The translations under genes and the position numbers were made by a program. From Metamycoplasma canadense (GTDB lineage: Bacteria; Bacillota_I; Bacilli_A; Mycoplasmatales; Metamycoplasmataceae), in contig NZ_AP014631.1 of NCBI RefSeq assembly GCF_000828855.1, forward strand, positions 620,001-684,000: a DNA stretch of 64,000 nucleotides, read 5' to 3'. This document shows, one piece after another, positions 10,101-21,706 of the stretch (the first letter of the stretch is position 1; every line of letters starts with the position of its first letter). The notes under the pieces are model-generated. The model worked only from the letters and a program-made list of their open reading frames with translations, was not told the DNA's origin and did no database searches.

Positions 10101-13100
10101 AGATGTAGATCACAAATTAAAAAAAGAATTATTAAAATTAACTGAAAAATTCAAAAACCCTAATTTAACCGAAGAATGAATTAAGAAGATTACCCTTGCA
10201 AATGATAATGAAAGTCTTGAAAAAATAAAGAAGGATTTGATATCTTCAATAAGCAACGAGGAAAATCGAATCAACGAATTAAAAGCATTAAACAAAACAT
10301 TAATTAATAAAATTCAGGATCCTGGTAAAAAAGATGAATTTTTAAAAGAATTAAATTCTGATATTCATACTATAAATTCATTTCAATCATTACAAGAAAC
10401 AGTAAATCAATTTCTAACATTAGAAACTTCTAAAATTGAAGCTAGAAAAAGAGAAATAATGAATCTGGTTTCGAAATTATCAGTTAATAATTCATTAAAG
10501 AAAACTATTAGCGAATCAATATCAAAAGCCAATTTATTTACCGAATTAAAAGAACTTGAAAAACAAGTTAAAGATTCTTTGAATAAAAAGAAAAATGAAG
10601 TTAAAGAACTTCTTGAAAAACTTGGTTCACCTTTAAAAGAAAAATATATTCAAGATTTAAATAAACTAAATACCGAAATCGAATTTGAAGAACTAACCGA
10701 TGAGATTAACTCTATTTTAAAAAATAAGAAGGATGCTTTAACTAAATTAATAAATGACATAATTAATGATTCAAAAAATCAAAATATTAAGGAAAATTAT
10801 CTTGATAAATTATCAAAACTAGAAACAATTGACCAATTTAATAGTTTGCAATCAGATTTAGAAAAAAATTTAAATGATTTAAAAACTGAGGTTATATCTT
10901 GGGCTAATAAACTTTCAGATAGTGATGATTTAATTTTAGAAATTAACAAAAAAGTAAACTTTAAAGAACTAAACGATAAAAAACTTGAAATTCAGGCTAA
11001 ATTAGATAATATTTATAAAAATGCACAAGAAAAACTTAAATTATTAGAAGGAGATGATCTTTATAAAGATTTTTCTGATAAATTTAATAATTTAAGTAAT
11101 GAAAGTCATGAGTCAGAATTAAATAATTTTATTAGCAAAATTAATGAATTAATTGAATATCAAAAAAATTCTATTAATGAAATGCTTAATACCATAAAAG
11201 ACAAAAACAAAAAACATGAAATATCTTCTTCAATTAAAAATGAAATTAAACTTGTTGATCTAAAGAAGCTTATTAAAGAATCACAATTACAAGTTAATAA
11301 GGAAAAATCAATTGAAAACATTAAAAAAACATTAGTATACGCTGACTCACTTGATGCATATAAAGAATTAATTAATAGTGCGAAGGACGAAGATCAATTA
11401 AAAAATATTATTAAAGAAGTAAATAATAAAGAAAACCAATTAAACGATCTAAAACAAAATAAAATTCCATTAGAAGAAAAAATTAAATCCTTGGTTAATG
11501 TTGATGTTGAAAAACAAAAAGAATTATTAGAAAAACTTGAATTACTTAGAGAGGATAAACTAAGTGAAATTGAAAATGAGCTAAATACTCACATTCAAAA
11601 GCAAAAAGATGTAGTTAAAGAATATCTTGAAGAATTTTTAGGTAATAACCCACTTAAGCAAGAATTAGAAATTAAACTTTCTTCTTTAAATTCTGAAACT
11701 GATATTTTAAAAATTAAGGAAGATCTTGATAATAAATTAGCTGATTTAAGAAAAAAAATTATTGATAAAATTGAATTATTAACTAATGATAAACAAAAAA
11801 GTCAATTACTTGAACAATTAAATCAAAATAAAACTATCGAGCAAATTAACGAAACATTAAAACAAGTCGAAATTCAAAGTAGCAAAGAAAATCTATTAGA
11901 ATTATTAAATAATGTTAAAAATATAGATAAAAAAGAAGTTTTAAATTCGAAGATTGAAGCTTTTAATGATAATTTAAAATATAATGAACTTCACAAAGAA
12001 ATTTTGGATCAGATTGAAAAAGATTTAGCTGAATTAGAATTAGCATCATTTAATGTAAATCAAGAATTAAACAAACTTTTAAGTGATCAAGAAAATAAAT
12101 ATGATTATTTTAATCAATTAATTATAAAAAATTCTCAATCAAAAGAAGAACTTGAAAAAATAACAAATGAAATTAAAAAATATATTTCAGATAAGAAAGA
12201 ATCAATTTTAACAAAGGTTGAAAAATTAAAAGAAGATATCCCTTCAACGATTAATAAATATCAAGAAATAAAAGAAGAAATTATAAAAAATAATGATGAT
12301 TTTAATATCAGTTTATACAATAAATTTAATAAAGAAATTAATAGTAACTTTGATTTAATTAAAAATTTACTAGTTACAGATTCAAAATTTGATACTATTT
12401 ATAATTCTGAGACCTCGAAATTAATATCTGAGTTAGAAAGTTTAACAATTGAAAATAGTGATGTTACAAAAATAATTTCGCAACATAAGAAAATAGTTGA
12501 TTTAATTTCTAACAAAATATTAGATCTTTCAAAAACATTTAAGAGTAATAAAGATGTTCAAGAACAAAAATATAGTAGGTTAATTGAAAAAATCGTTTAT
12601 GAAAATTATGAAAATAAACAAGTTGAAAATTTAATGAAAATTAATGAACAATTAACTAATGAATTAAAGAAAGATAATGAAAAATTTGAACAATTAAAAC
12701 AAGAAATATTAACATTAAATAATAATTTAGAAAGCAATGATAAAACTGATTTATTAACTAAGATTAATGATTCTACAAATACATATGAAAAATTATTAGG
12801 ATTGAAAACTAATATTGAAGAAAAAATAAATCAATATAAAGAAGAAATTAAACAAAAAATTACTGCAAAACTTGAAGGTTATGAAAATCTCGATACCTTA
12901 TTAACTACATTGGATTCAAAAAATTCATACGATGATATGAAATCTGTTGAAGAAATCGCAAATAAAGCTTTTATTGATAAAAAGAATGCTCTTATTTCAA
13001 TGTTAGATTCAAGCTTAGAACAACAAGAAAAAAATTCATTTAAAAATGAATTAGAAAAAGATGAAAATACATTTTCAAAATTAAAAGATTTAGAAATAAA

Positions 13101-16100
13101 AATAGAACTACAACAAGCTAAGAATAAAGCAAAAGAATTAATCAAAAACATTGAAGATCCTGTTAAAAAAGCTGAATTCGAAGAAAAAATAAATGCTAAT
13201 AATAATATTTCTGAGATTAATAAATTAAATAAAAATATTTCTTCATATAATAAAGAACAAGATAATAAGCTTGAAGATTTAAAAAATAAAGCTGTTGAAG
13301 TTATAAATAAATTAGAAAATTCAACTACTTTAAAACAAGAAATTAAAAATGCTTCTAAACAAGCTGATGTAGAAAAAATAATTGAAGATGCTAAGAAAAA
13401 AATATCAGATTTAAAATCAGATATTAATAAAGCGTTTGAAAAATTAAACGGTCATGAAGATTTTTCTTCTATTTCTCAAGAAGATAAAAATTTAGAAAAC
13501 TTAAATGAGACGGAACTTAAAGAAAAATTAGATTCATTAGAACAAGCATATAATGAAAAAACAGCAAATTTAAAATCAAAATTTGAAGCTTTGAATGCTC
13601 AAGATAATTTTCCAACACAATTGAATAATTATTTTAATAATAATGAAATTTCTATTGAGAAAAAAATAATTGCATTAACCGCAAAAGAAACATCTTCATT
13701 ATTAAAGGATATTGAAAATAAATCTAATATTTTACCTGATTCTTTAAACAAAGAATATAAAGATTTCTTATTATCAAATTCAATTAACGAAAATGCTGAT
13801 TTGAATGAACAAAAAAAATTAAAATCTATTGTCGAATCAAAATTGAAAGAACTTGAACAAAAAAACTTAGAATACAAAAATGAAGTTGATGATATAAAAT
13901 TGAGAATAGATGACATATTATCAAGAGTAAAAGACCCTTTTAAATTGGCTGAATTTAATGAACAAAAACAGGCTATTAAATTTGATAATAGTCCTGAAAT
14001 TAATGATTTAAATAAATTAGAGAGCGACATTAACAATTATTTAAATTCTTTAAAAACAATAACAAATCAATTGTTATCTAATTTAAAATCTGATGATCCT
14101 AAATTATTAAATGTTAAACAAGTTTTAGATTCTGATCAACAAACAGATGAAGGTTATAAGGAAATTCGAAAAGAGTTAGAATTATATATTGAAGAATATA
14201 CAAGATTATCAAGTTCATCTGTTGAAAAAATTAATGGTCATCAAGAATATGAAATTTTGAAAAATAAAATTTTGAATAATAAGTCTCAAACTGTTAATTC
14301 TGAAGTAAAAGAAAAAGCCGAAAGAATATTCAACAATAAAACTGAAATTGTTAAAAAAGAATTAAATGACTTTGATGGTGAAAAAAATAACTTAGAACAA
14401 AAATTAACTAGTTTAAATACATACAAAGAATTGGATCAACTTGAGAAAGAAATTCAAGAATTAGCGAAAAATCAAGTTTTAGATGAAATTAATAAACTTC
14501 AAATTGAAAATCAAAAAACTAATTTTAAAAGTGAACTAGCAACATTTTCTACAGTCTCACAGTTCAATGAATTAAAGAAAAGAGTTAAAGATAAAATAAT
14601 TTATAATGATGCAATCGCAGAAGCAAAAGCACAAGCTATAACTCATATTAATAAATTATGAAATTCTAAAAAAGATGAATTATTGAATTCTTTCGATTCA
14701 TTAGATGATGTTAATGTTATAAATTCTAGAAAAGAAGATGCAATTAAGGCATTAGAAAATAAAAAGAAAGAAATTTTACAAAAAATTAAAAAAATGCCTT
14801 TTGCATCACAAAGCCAATTTAATAATGATTTGGAAGGGAAAATTGGTGAAGATTTAGTTAAGTTTGAAGAAAATTTAAATAAAATATCAACTAAATTTGA
14901 AGAATTTGAAAAAATATTACCTTCATTGACTTATATCAATAATAGAAAATCAATTTTAGAATCCACCTGAGTACACGATAAGGTTAATACAGAAGAAAAA
15001 ATAAAATCTTTAAGTGATGAATACTCATCAATTAATCAAAAATATAGTGATCTTAATTCAGAAATCCAAAAGTTACCAATTAATAATTCAGTGAGACAAA
15101 AATCAGAAAATATTCTAAATAATAATTCAAAATTAAAAAATATTTCAGATATAGAAATTTTGATTGCTGAACTTAAAGAAGAGTATTCAAAACTAAACAA
15201 CGCTTATAAAGAAACTAAAAAATATGCAGACTTATTAAAAAATTCTTCAAATCATGCTCAAAAAGATTTATTTAACAACGAAAATATTATTCTTGATAAA
15301 GAAGAATTAAATGAAGTTTCTAAAATAAAAACTTTAGAACAAGAATTTAAAAAACAACTTTCAATTGAAAAATTTGGTTTTATTATTGATTACAATAACT
15401 TAAATTTATTAGAAATAAATACTAACAAAAATAAAAAGTCAAATCTAAGACAAGGTAGATATTATGGCATAGTTGGAACAGGCAGAACTATTTTAAGTGT
15501 GTTGCCAGCCTTAAATAAAAATGAAAAATACAAAATGAAAGTCAATAATCAATGACAGGATATTGGTTTTGACGAAAAAGTTAAAGAAGGAAAAACCGAA
15601 ATAAGATTAGAAAAACCACTTAAAAATTCTGCTTCATTTAAAGATGATTATGAATTTTTAGAGTTAATTGGAATTAATAAAAGTTATGATTCAATTAGTT
15701 ACAATCAAGTGGCAGGAAAAAATAATTTAAGTATTAAAAAAGATTACTCTATTAAATTTAATCCTTCATCGTATCCATTAGATAATTTAGTTGATGGAAA
15801 TAAAAATCACGTATCACGCTGGGATAATTGAAATTATTGAGGAAAACCTCAAGATGATAATAAAATAACGTTAACTTCTAATGAAGAAATAAAAAATTAT
15901 GGAAAAATAGATTTATGAGTTCGTTCAGGAGGTATGGGATCACCAAATGAACATATGCCATGAGGGGAATATAAATGACCTCATTCATTTACTATTAGAT
16001 ATTCAAAAGACGGTAAAAAATGGCATGATGTAGAAGATCAAACTGTTAAATATACAGAAGACTTATTTGTTGTAGATCAAAACCTTAAAAATAAGGGTAT

Positions 16101-16734
16101 ATTATCTGAAAATTATAATCTTCCACAAAAAAAATCAGAAATATCAGACGAGGATTTAAAAATTAAACCAGATAATATGGAATACATTATATACTTTAAT
16201 ATTAAATTTAAACCAGTTGAAGCAAAATATATTCAAGTAACATGAAAAGCTTCAACAAGAACAATTAATGGAAATGATAATTGAACTAATATTATTGGAT
16301 TTTCAGAATTTGAACTTGGCGAAGTTCAAAAAGAAGCAAAAAAAGTTAATATTGATGATCTTAATAAATTAAATAATATTAATCCCGAAAGTGATTTACC
16401 AAAAAATCTTCGTGTTTTATTTAAAAATACCCCTAATAATCCTGCAACTCACGAAATTGTAGAATGAAAAATTCAAGATGAAGAAATAAACAAAAAATTC
16501 CAATTTAATCATTTAATTTTAAAGGGTAATAAAACATTAGAAAATTTAGATTTTAAGGAAATAAGTGTTGATTTAAAATCACAAATTAATTATTACTACA
16601 CAATAGAAGATTTAGGAAATATAAAATTTGCTCAAAATAATGTAAATAAAGAAGCTAAAATAGTAAAAATTACTATTTATAGAAATGACTTAAATCAAGA
16701 AGTTAGAACAGTATATCTAAAAATTACAAAATAA
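7165..16734 (+). CDS. Giant helical surface protein with C-terminal F5/8 type C (discoidin-like) domain
   Basis: One open frame of 3,189 residues, continuous once in-frame TGA codons are read as Trp. A short basic start and one hydrophobic segment (about residues 11-31) suggest N-terminal membrane anchoring with the rest outside. Residues about 35-2740 are almost entirely Lys/Glu/Asn/Leu-rich helix built from diverged units that recall GA/Ebh-type three-helix modules. Recurrent segments are IQDPGKKDEFLKEL (about 1040), IEDPVKKAEFEEKI (about 1991) and VKDPFKLAEFNEQK (about 2250). From about 2747 the composition changes to beta-rich. A discoidin-like domain spans about 2855-3053: NPSSYPLDNLVDGN, then IDLWVRSGG, PHSFTIRYSKDGKKWHDV, AKYIQVTWKA and GFSEFELGEV. 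Such domains bind carbohydrate or lipid. Adhesion to host ligands is an inference. A decayed 5' copy lies at 5084-5315. Confidence 0.85.
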
Positions 16735-17091
16735 ATTAAAAATATGTAGTTAACAATGCTACATATTTTTTTACTACAAATTAATTAAATAAAATGTTCT
16801 AGTTTTTAATATAATGAACTTAAAAAAGTTAGACCAAATAAATTTAAAAAAACTTTTTTGGCTTGTTATAAAAAAAACGTAAATTTTAACAAACTACAAT
16901 TTTATTAATTTTTTACTAATAATAACATAATAAAATTTAATTACAAATATAATATAATAAATATAATAAAAAAAATAATAATAACAAAAAATAGTATCTA
17001 ATATTACATTTAAATTTGTTTTAAAAAATTTAAATTAAATTACTTTTATTTTTTAGTTATTTAAAAATTTAAAATATTAAGGATTTGTATT
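16735..17091 (+). other. Intergenic region with terminator of the giant gene
   Basis: AATATGTAG (16741-16749) pairs with CTACATATT (16759-16767) and a T run follows, a clear terminator directly after the giant gene. The remaining roughly 320 bases are very AT-rich without a convincing gene. AAGGATTT near 17079 is the ribosome-binding site of the downstream permease gene. Confidence 0.8.
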
Positions 17092-19125
17092 ATGCTAGGT
17101 TTTTTTAAAATGCAATTAAAAGTATATTTTAGGTTATGAAGTTCTTATATTACACCTTTTGTAATTGGAGGATTTTATATACTCCTTGTTGCTTGTATAA
17201 AAGCTACAGTGGCTTGATTGGGGAATAAGAATTTACTTGATAGTAATCAATATATTGAAATTGCCGCAACATTTTGTGAGTTTGCTTCTTTTGTTTTATG
17301 TTCGTTTGTAACACAAACGTTTTTTTATCGTTATAAAAGAGAAGGGATTGAATATATACTTTATTCGAAACCAATAAAAAGATCACAAATTTATTTTGCT
17401 AATGTATTTGCAAGCTTAATTGGATCACTGTTTTCAGTTTTTATATTAAGTATAAATTTTTTTATTAGTCAATTAATAGTTCCACATGATGCTCAAAGAG
17501 CGTTTTATTCAGCATTATCATTTTTTGGTGCAACTATATTATGCTCTATATTTTGTGTTAGTTTAGGAGCATTGGTACATAATTTTGTAAGTGCTAAAGT
17601 TTTCCAAGTTTTAGTTGCTGTTGTTCCTTTTTTAGGAAGTTGTGTTATGGGATTTGTTAAAACATCGCAACGAACAGATGTAATTCAAACATCATTAAAA
17701 GCAGCTAACAGACCTTTAATTTTAATTCCTCGAAATTCGATTATTGAAGGTAAATCAAACCAAGCTCTAACTAATATAAATAAAAGATACTTAACTCAAG
17801 ATAATTGATTGGTTGAAAATAAAGTTTTAACTGATTATTTAAATAATAAAGAAAAATTATCTTTTAACCCTTTTGCTGAAGAATTTAATCCTAAAGTTAA
17901 ATATTCAATAACCGAAGAAGTTGATAAGATTTCAAAATCATTTTATTCAAAAATGTTTTGACTAAATTTACGTGAATATTTTTTCCCTGTCTATACAGCT
18001 TATGATAAAAGTTTACAAAATATTTCAATCGCGGTAGATTATAATAAAAAATTATCTAAAGAAAAATATTTTAAAATTTTTGATGATAATGGCAATTTAG
18101 ATAAAAATACTCTACAATATTTTGAAAAAAAATATGATCTAGATCTTTCAAAACAAATATTAATTAAAACAGTTTCAAAAAATAAATTAACATCAAATTC
18201 TAAACCACAATATGATCTTTTAGGATTAAGTTACAACTTAGATGAATTTAAAAGTATTTTTGATTGATCAATTTATGGTGAAAAATCGTTCTTTAATTTT
18301 GGATTAAAGGATATTCAAAAAATAAATTTTGATGAATTTAAAAAGTTTAATGAAACAACTATTGAAAAAATAATAAGTGATGAAAGCTATAAAAATATTA
18401 ATAAGTTTATTGATAAATCAGATTTAAGTGAAGAAATAACTGGATATAACAAAAAAGGCGAAAAAGTTACTCAAACTGTTGATGCAGTTGTAATATTTGA
18501 AATTATTAACATTCTAACTCAATTAACAAAATATAGATTATTAGAAGATAGAACTCAATTTAACGCTATAAAAGACAAAATATTAGATAAATCAAAAGAT
18601 GAAAAAAATCCTGATCTTAAAAAGACTTATTTAAAATTACACTCTTTTATAAAAGAAATTCCATATTTTTTATTAGCTAAATATTCAAAATCAATAAATA
18701 AACTAATCGACGAATCATTAAAAGCTAGATTTGATGAAAGTAAATTATCAGATATTCAAAAATCAAAACTTAATGCATATATTAATGTTCAAAAAACAAA
18801 ACTAATTGAGCTTATAAGTTCCTTGGTGTGAACAGTTAATATTTTTAAATTAATTTCAGAAACTAATGAAAATGGTGAATTTAAAACAATAATCAATGTT
18901 GATAATATTATTCCTTATTTATCAAAGGGAGCAAAAGAGTTTTCTAATTACGGTAAAGGATATTTAAACAACTTTGTTCGTTTAATTAAATTAAATGATA
19001 ATATAATTGAATTTAAAAGATCTAACTATATTGAAATGTATATTGGTATTCCTTCAGTTATTTTAATAGGTTTAGTATTAATTTGTTTAGGTTGCATAGT
19101 ATTTAAAAGAAAGAACTTTAATTAA
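17092..19125 (+). CDS. ABC transporter permease with large extracellular insert
   Basis: A 677-residue integral membrane protein, start chosen at the ATG after AAGGATTTG. About six membrane segments are visible. Five lie in the first 190 residues (around FVIGGFYILLVACI, FASFVLCSFVTQTFF, FANVFASLIGSLFSVF, FFGATILCSIFCVSLGALVH and VFQVLVAVVPFLGS). One is at the end (IPSVILIGLVLICLGCIVF), before a basic RKKNFN-like tail. Between them lies a hydrophilic stretch of about 430 residues, probably extracytoplasmic. The YSKPIKRSQIYFANVFAS segment resembles the coupling region of ABC-2 type permeases. The ATPase gene starts two bases after its stop, so the two form an exporter operon. The cargo is unknown. 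It is downstream of the giant surface gene but separated from it by a terminator. Confidence 0.8.
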
Positions 19126-19127
19126 TT

Positions 19128-20147
19128 ATGAAAAAAATTTTTAAAACAAAAAAATCATTTTTAAAAAAATGATCTGAAAATAAACAAATGTTTTTTGATG
19201 CAAAAAACAAATCATTTAACAAACCTTGTGATGATGTAGCAATATCTATACAACATTTATCAGTAATTTTTAAAACAAAATTTCAAACATATAAAAAAGC
19301 AGTAGATGATTTAAGTTTCGATGTTAAAAAAGGACAATTTCATGGTTTTATAGGAAATAATGGTGCAGGAAAAACAACGACAATTCGTTCTATTTTAGGA
19401 TTTTATCCAAGTTTTATTGGAAAAATTTACATAAATGGCATTGATTCAAATAATGCAATTGTTAAAAGTAAAATAGGGTATATTCCTGAAATTTCAATTT
19501 TTCCTACAACATTATCAGCTAAAGAATATTTGTATTCTTTTGCTGAAATATCTAAAATTCCAAAAGAGAAAATTAAATCAAAAATCGAAGATTTAATTAA
19601 CAAATTTGGTTTTAATATTAGCGATTTTGATAAAAGTCCAGCTTTCATGTCTTCGGGGCAAAAGAAAAGTATTTCTCTTATGCAAGCTTTATTAAACGAT
19701 CCTGAAATTCTTATTTTAGATGAACCAGCAGCCAATTTAGATCCAAGTGCAAGAATTGTTTTTTTTGATAATATTAAAAAATTACAAAAAGAAGGAATTA
19801 CTATTTTAATATCTAGTCACATTCTGGATGAATTAGAAAAATATATTGACAGTTATACAGTTTTATCAAATGGTAAATTACTAGATTCAGGCCTTGTTAA
19901 GGATAAAATTCGTAATGCAGAATTAAATACAAAAATAACATTTTCAAACAATGCTTATTTAATTGAAAAGTTTTTAAAAGATAATAATATTAATTATAAA
20001 TTAGATAATAATGAACTATTTTGCGATCTAAAAGATCCTTTAACTAAACAAAAGTTAATAAAAGAAATTACAAGATTATCTTTAGAAATCTATGAATTAA
20101 AAGCTAATGTATATTCTTTAAACAGTTTATATTTTGAAAAAAAATAA
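19128..20147 (+). CDS. ABC transporter ATP-binding protein
   Basis: A 339-residue ATPase that powers the adjacent permease. Walker A is GNNGAGKTTT. The Q-loop region is IGYIPEISIFPT. The signature is degenerate, SSGQKKSISLMQA in place of LSGGQ. Walker B is ILILDEPAANLDP, and the switch His lies in ISSHILDELEKY. The start is the ATG at 19128, which adds a basic 20-residue leader (one TGA Trp) upstream of the next Met. The C-terminal 100 residues form an accessory domain as in ABC-2 exporters of the CcmA/NatA type. A strong terminator follows. Confidence 0.9.
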
Positions 20148-20160
20148 ATTATTTTATATA

Positions 20161-20212
20161 AAAAAACATGACATTATATTCGTGGTAAATAGTATAATGT
20201 CATGTTTTTTAA
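20161..20212 (+). terminator. Terminator of the ABC exporter operon
   Basis: AACATGACATTATA pairs with TATAATGTCATGTT (14 bp) around a loop at about 20179-20192, followed by a T run. Confidence 0.85.
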
Positions 20213-20288
20213 TTTTTAATTATTAAATTAAGAAAAATTATTTTAAAAATTAAAAAAATTATATATAATTATATAGCATTAAAAACAA

Positions 20289-20364
20289 GCCGTTTTAGCT
20301 CAGTTGGCAGAGCAACTGACTTGTAATCAGTAGGTCGTAGGTTCAAGTCCTATAAACGGCACCA
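20289..20364 (+). tRNA. tRNA-Thr (anticodon TGT)
   Basis: Cloverleaf with acceptor GCCGTTT/AAACGGC, loop CTTGTAA giving anticodon TGT, TTCAAGTC T-arm and encoded CCA. A TATAAT box at 20264-20269 is its promoter. The Leu tRNA follows after three bases. Confidence 0.95.
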
Positions 20365-20367
20365 TTT

Positions 20368-20452
20368 GCGCGAGTGGTGAAATTGGCAGACACGTTAGTT
20401 TTAGGCACTAATGCTTTGCGGCGTGAGGGTTCAAGTCCCTCCTCGCGTACCA
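20368..20452 (+). tRNA. tRNA-Leu (anticodon TAG)
   Basis: Class II tRNA with long variable arm, acceptor GCGCGAG/CTCGCGT and an anticodon loop TTTAGGC (anticodon TAG); the CCA end is encoded. It is co-transcribed with tRNA-Thr and followed by the terminator at 20467-20494. Confidence 0.95.
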
Positions 20453-20466
20453 TATCATTTATTTGT

Positions 20467-20494
20467 AATGAAGACTCAAGTCTTCATTTTTTTA
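20467..20494 (+). terminator. Terminator after tRNA-Thr/tRNA-Leu
   Basis: AATGAAGA (20467-20474) pairs with TCTTCATT (20481-20488), followed by seven T residues. Confidence 0.85.
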
Positions 20495-20645
20495 ATTTAT
20501 TATATTTTAATACAAGTTTAATTAATAAAAAAGTAACTTAAATATTAAAATAAATTTATTAATTTGTAATTTGTACTGATTTTAATTTAAATTTATTTTT
20601 ATAAAGTAAATCTTATATTTAAAGTATTTACTATTAAATTTTTTT

Positions 20646-20672
20646 TTAAAAAAAAATGCCATATTGGCATTA
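20646..20672 (-). terminator. Terminator of the reverse-strand tRNA cluster
   Basis: On the reverse strand AATGCC, ATAT loop, GGCATT is followed by nine T residues. It ends the Asn-Glu-Val tRNA transcript. Confidence 0.85.
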
Positions 20673-20698
20673 AAGGTGCATTTTAATAAGTTTACAAA

Positions 20699-20774
20699 TG
20701 GTGGAGAATGAGGGGCTCGAACCCACGACCCTCGCCTTGTAAGGGCGATGCTCTCCCAACTGAGCTAATTCTCC
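20699..20774 (-). tRNA. tRNA-Val (anticodon TAC)
   Basis: Acceptor GGAGAAT/ATTCTCC, anticodon loop CTTACAA (TAC), TTCGAGCC T-arm and encoded CCA. Last gene of the reverse-strand tRNA cluster. Confidence 0.95.
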
Positions 20775-20776
20775 AA

Positions 20777-20852
20777 TGGTGACCCTAGCGGGACTCGAAC
20801 CCACGCATGTATGGATGAAAACCATATGTGTTAACCACTTCACCATAGGGCC
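20777..20852 (-). tRNA. tRNA-Glu (anticodon TTC)
   Basis: Acceptor GGCCCTA/TAGGGTC, anticodon loop TTTTCAT (TTC) and encoded CCA. It sits between the Asn and Val tRNA genes with 2 to 4 base gaps. Confidence 0.95.
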
Positions 20853-20856
20853 ATAA

Positions 20857-20931
20857 TGGCGCCGACTATTGGGATTGAACCAACGACCAACTGGTTAACA
20901 GCCAGCTGCTCTACCGCTGAGCTAAGTCGGC
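20857..20931 (-). tRNA. tRNA-Asn (anticodon GTT)
   Basis: Acceptor GCCGACT paired with its 3' partner, anticodon loop CTGTTAA (GTT) and encoded CCA. First of the Asn-Glu-Val transcript. A reverse-strand TATAAT at 20954-20959 is the likely promoter. Confidence 0.95.
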
Positions 20932-21043
20932 ACTCAATTATTAAATGCTTAATAATTATACCTAAAAAAAATAATAATTTTAAAAAAATATTTTTTTCTA
21001 GATTTTATTAAATTTCAGCCGACTGCCTCAATTAATCAACGTT

Positions 21044-21119
21044 TGGTGCTGGTTAGAGGATTTGAACCCCTGACCCACTGATTACGAATCAGTTGCTCTG
21101 CCAACTGAGCTAAACCAGC
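21044..21119 (-). tRNA. tRNA-Thr (anticodon CGT)
   Basis: Acceptor GCTGGTT/AACCAGC, anticodon loop TTCGTAA (CGT), TTCAAATC T-arm and encoded CCA. It is a second Thr isoacceptor besides the TGT species at 20289. A reverse-strand TATAAA lies just upstream, near 21131-21136. Confidence 0.94.
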
Positions 21120-21235
21120 ATGTAATTAATTTTATACAAAATTTTATTTTTTTATAAATTTTATTTTTTTAATCCTTAAGAGTTTTTTTATATAAAAAAA
21201 TAGCTATTTTTACAAATAAGTTAATAAAAATGTTA

Positions 21236-21280
21236 GAATATGGTTGATAGTGGGAGGAAGTGGAAATGTATGGTAAATAT
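21236..21280 (+). promoter_or_regulatory. MraZ-box array over the mraZ ribosome-binding site
   Basis: TGG triplets recur exactly every 10 bases at 21241, 21251, 21261 and 21271, the middle two in the fuller form AGTGG. This 10-bp phasing of GTGG-type half sites is what the ring-shaped regulator MraZ recognises in Mollicutes. The array begins right after a TAGAAT -10-like box (21234-21239). It covers the GGGAGGA ribosome-binding site and the first codons, so autoregulation of the division operon is likely. Confidence 0.6.
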
Positions 21281-21706
21281 GAACGAAGCTTAGATGATAA
21301 AAATCGTATTGTCATTCCACCAAAAATATTATTGGAATTAGGTAATGAGTTTTTTATTACTATTGGATTTGATAAACAACTAATTCTTAGAGATAAAAAA
21401 GAATTTGAAAAATTGAAATCTAAGTTAGAGGATAATAATTCACTTAATAAAGATTTAAGAGAATTAAGTAGATTTATTTTTGCTAACACTGAATTAGTTA
21501 GCCCTGATAAATTAAATCGTGTTATTATTCCTAAGCATTTAGCCTCAAAAGCCACTATCAAAAAAGATGTTGTCTTCATAGGTTCTGGAAATATTTGCGA
21601 ATTATTTGCCAAAGAAATCTATGACATAAAAGAAAATTATTTTGAAAACGAAACAAACATCGATGACCTAGCTCAAAAACTTTTTGAACAAGGGGTTAAA
21701 TTATAG
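21266..21706 (+). CDS. mraZ: Transcriptional regulator MraZ
   Basis: A 146-residue DNA-binding protein made of two AbrB/SpoVT-like MraZ repeats: [20 protein letters not shown] at the start and [15 protein letters not shown] near residue 80. It controls the division cluster in bacteria. The ATG at 21266 is preferred over an upstream GTG at 21260 because GGGAGGA (21252-21258) is correctly spaced only to the ATG, and family members begin here. It is the first gene of mraZ-rsmH-ftsA-like-ftsZ. The array of 10-bp repeats at its start is probably its own operator. Confidence 0.95.
   Translation: MYGKYERSLDDKNRIVIPPKILLELGNEFFITIGFDKQLILRDKKEFEKLKSKLEDNNSLNKDLRELSRFIFANTELVSPDKLNRVIIPKHLASKATIKKDVVFIGSGNICELFAKEIYDIKENYFENETNIDDLAQKLFEQGVKL

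Noticed and set aside
9501..14036. Reverse-strand ORFs of 90-159 codons inside the giant gene
   Set aside because: They are Ser/Phe/Leu-rich mirror frames of Lys/Glu/Asn-rich coding sequence, with no ribosome-binding sites.
10237..14661. Repeats in the giant gene as a possible CRISPR array or recombination cassette
   Set aside because: The repetition is at protein level and strongly diverged in DNA; there are no identical spaced repeats.
7165..16734. Series of separate ORFs on the + strand that could be read as many small proteins or frameshifts
   Set aside because: All fragments share one reading frame and are separated only by TGA, which is Trp in this organism. They are one gene. The same applies to dnaG, rpoD, the MIB and MIP genes, the F1-like genes and the OppA-like gene.
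16735..17091. Possible small RNA between the giant gene and the ABC exporter
   Set aside because: Only the terminator of the giant gene is structured; the rest is low-complexity AT-rich sequence.
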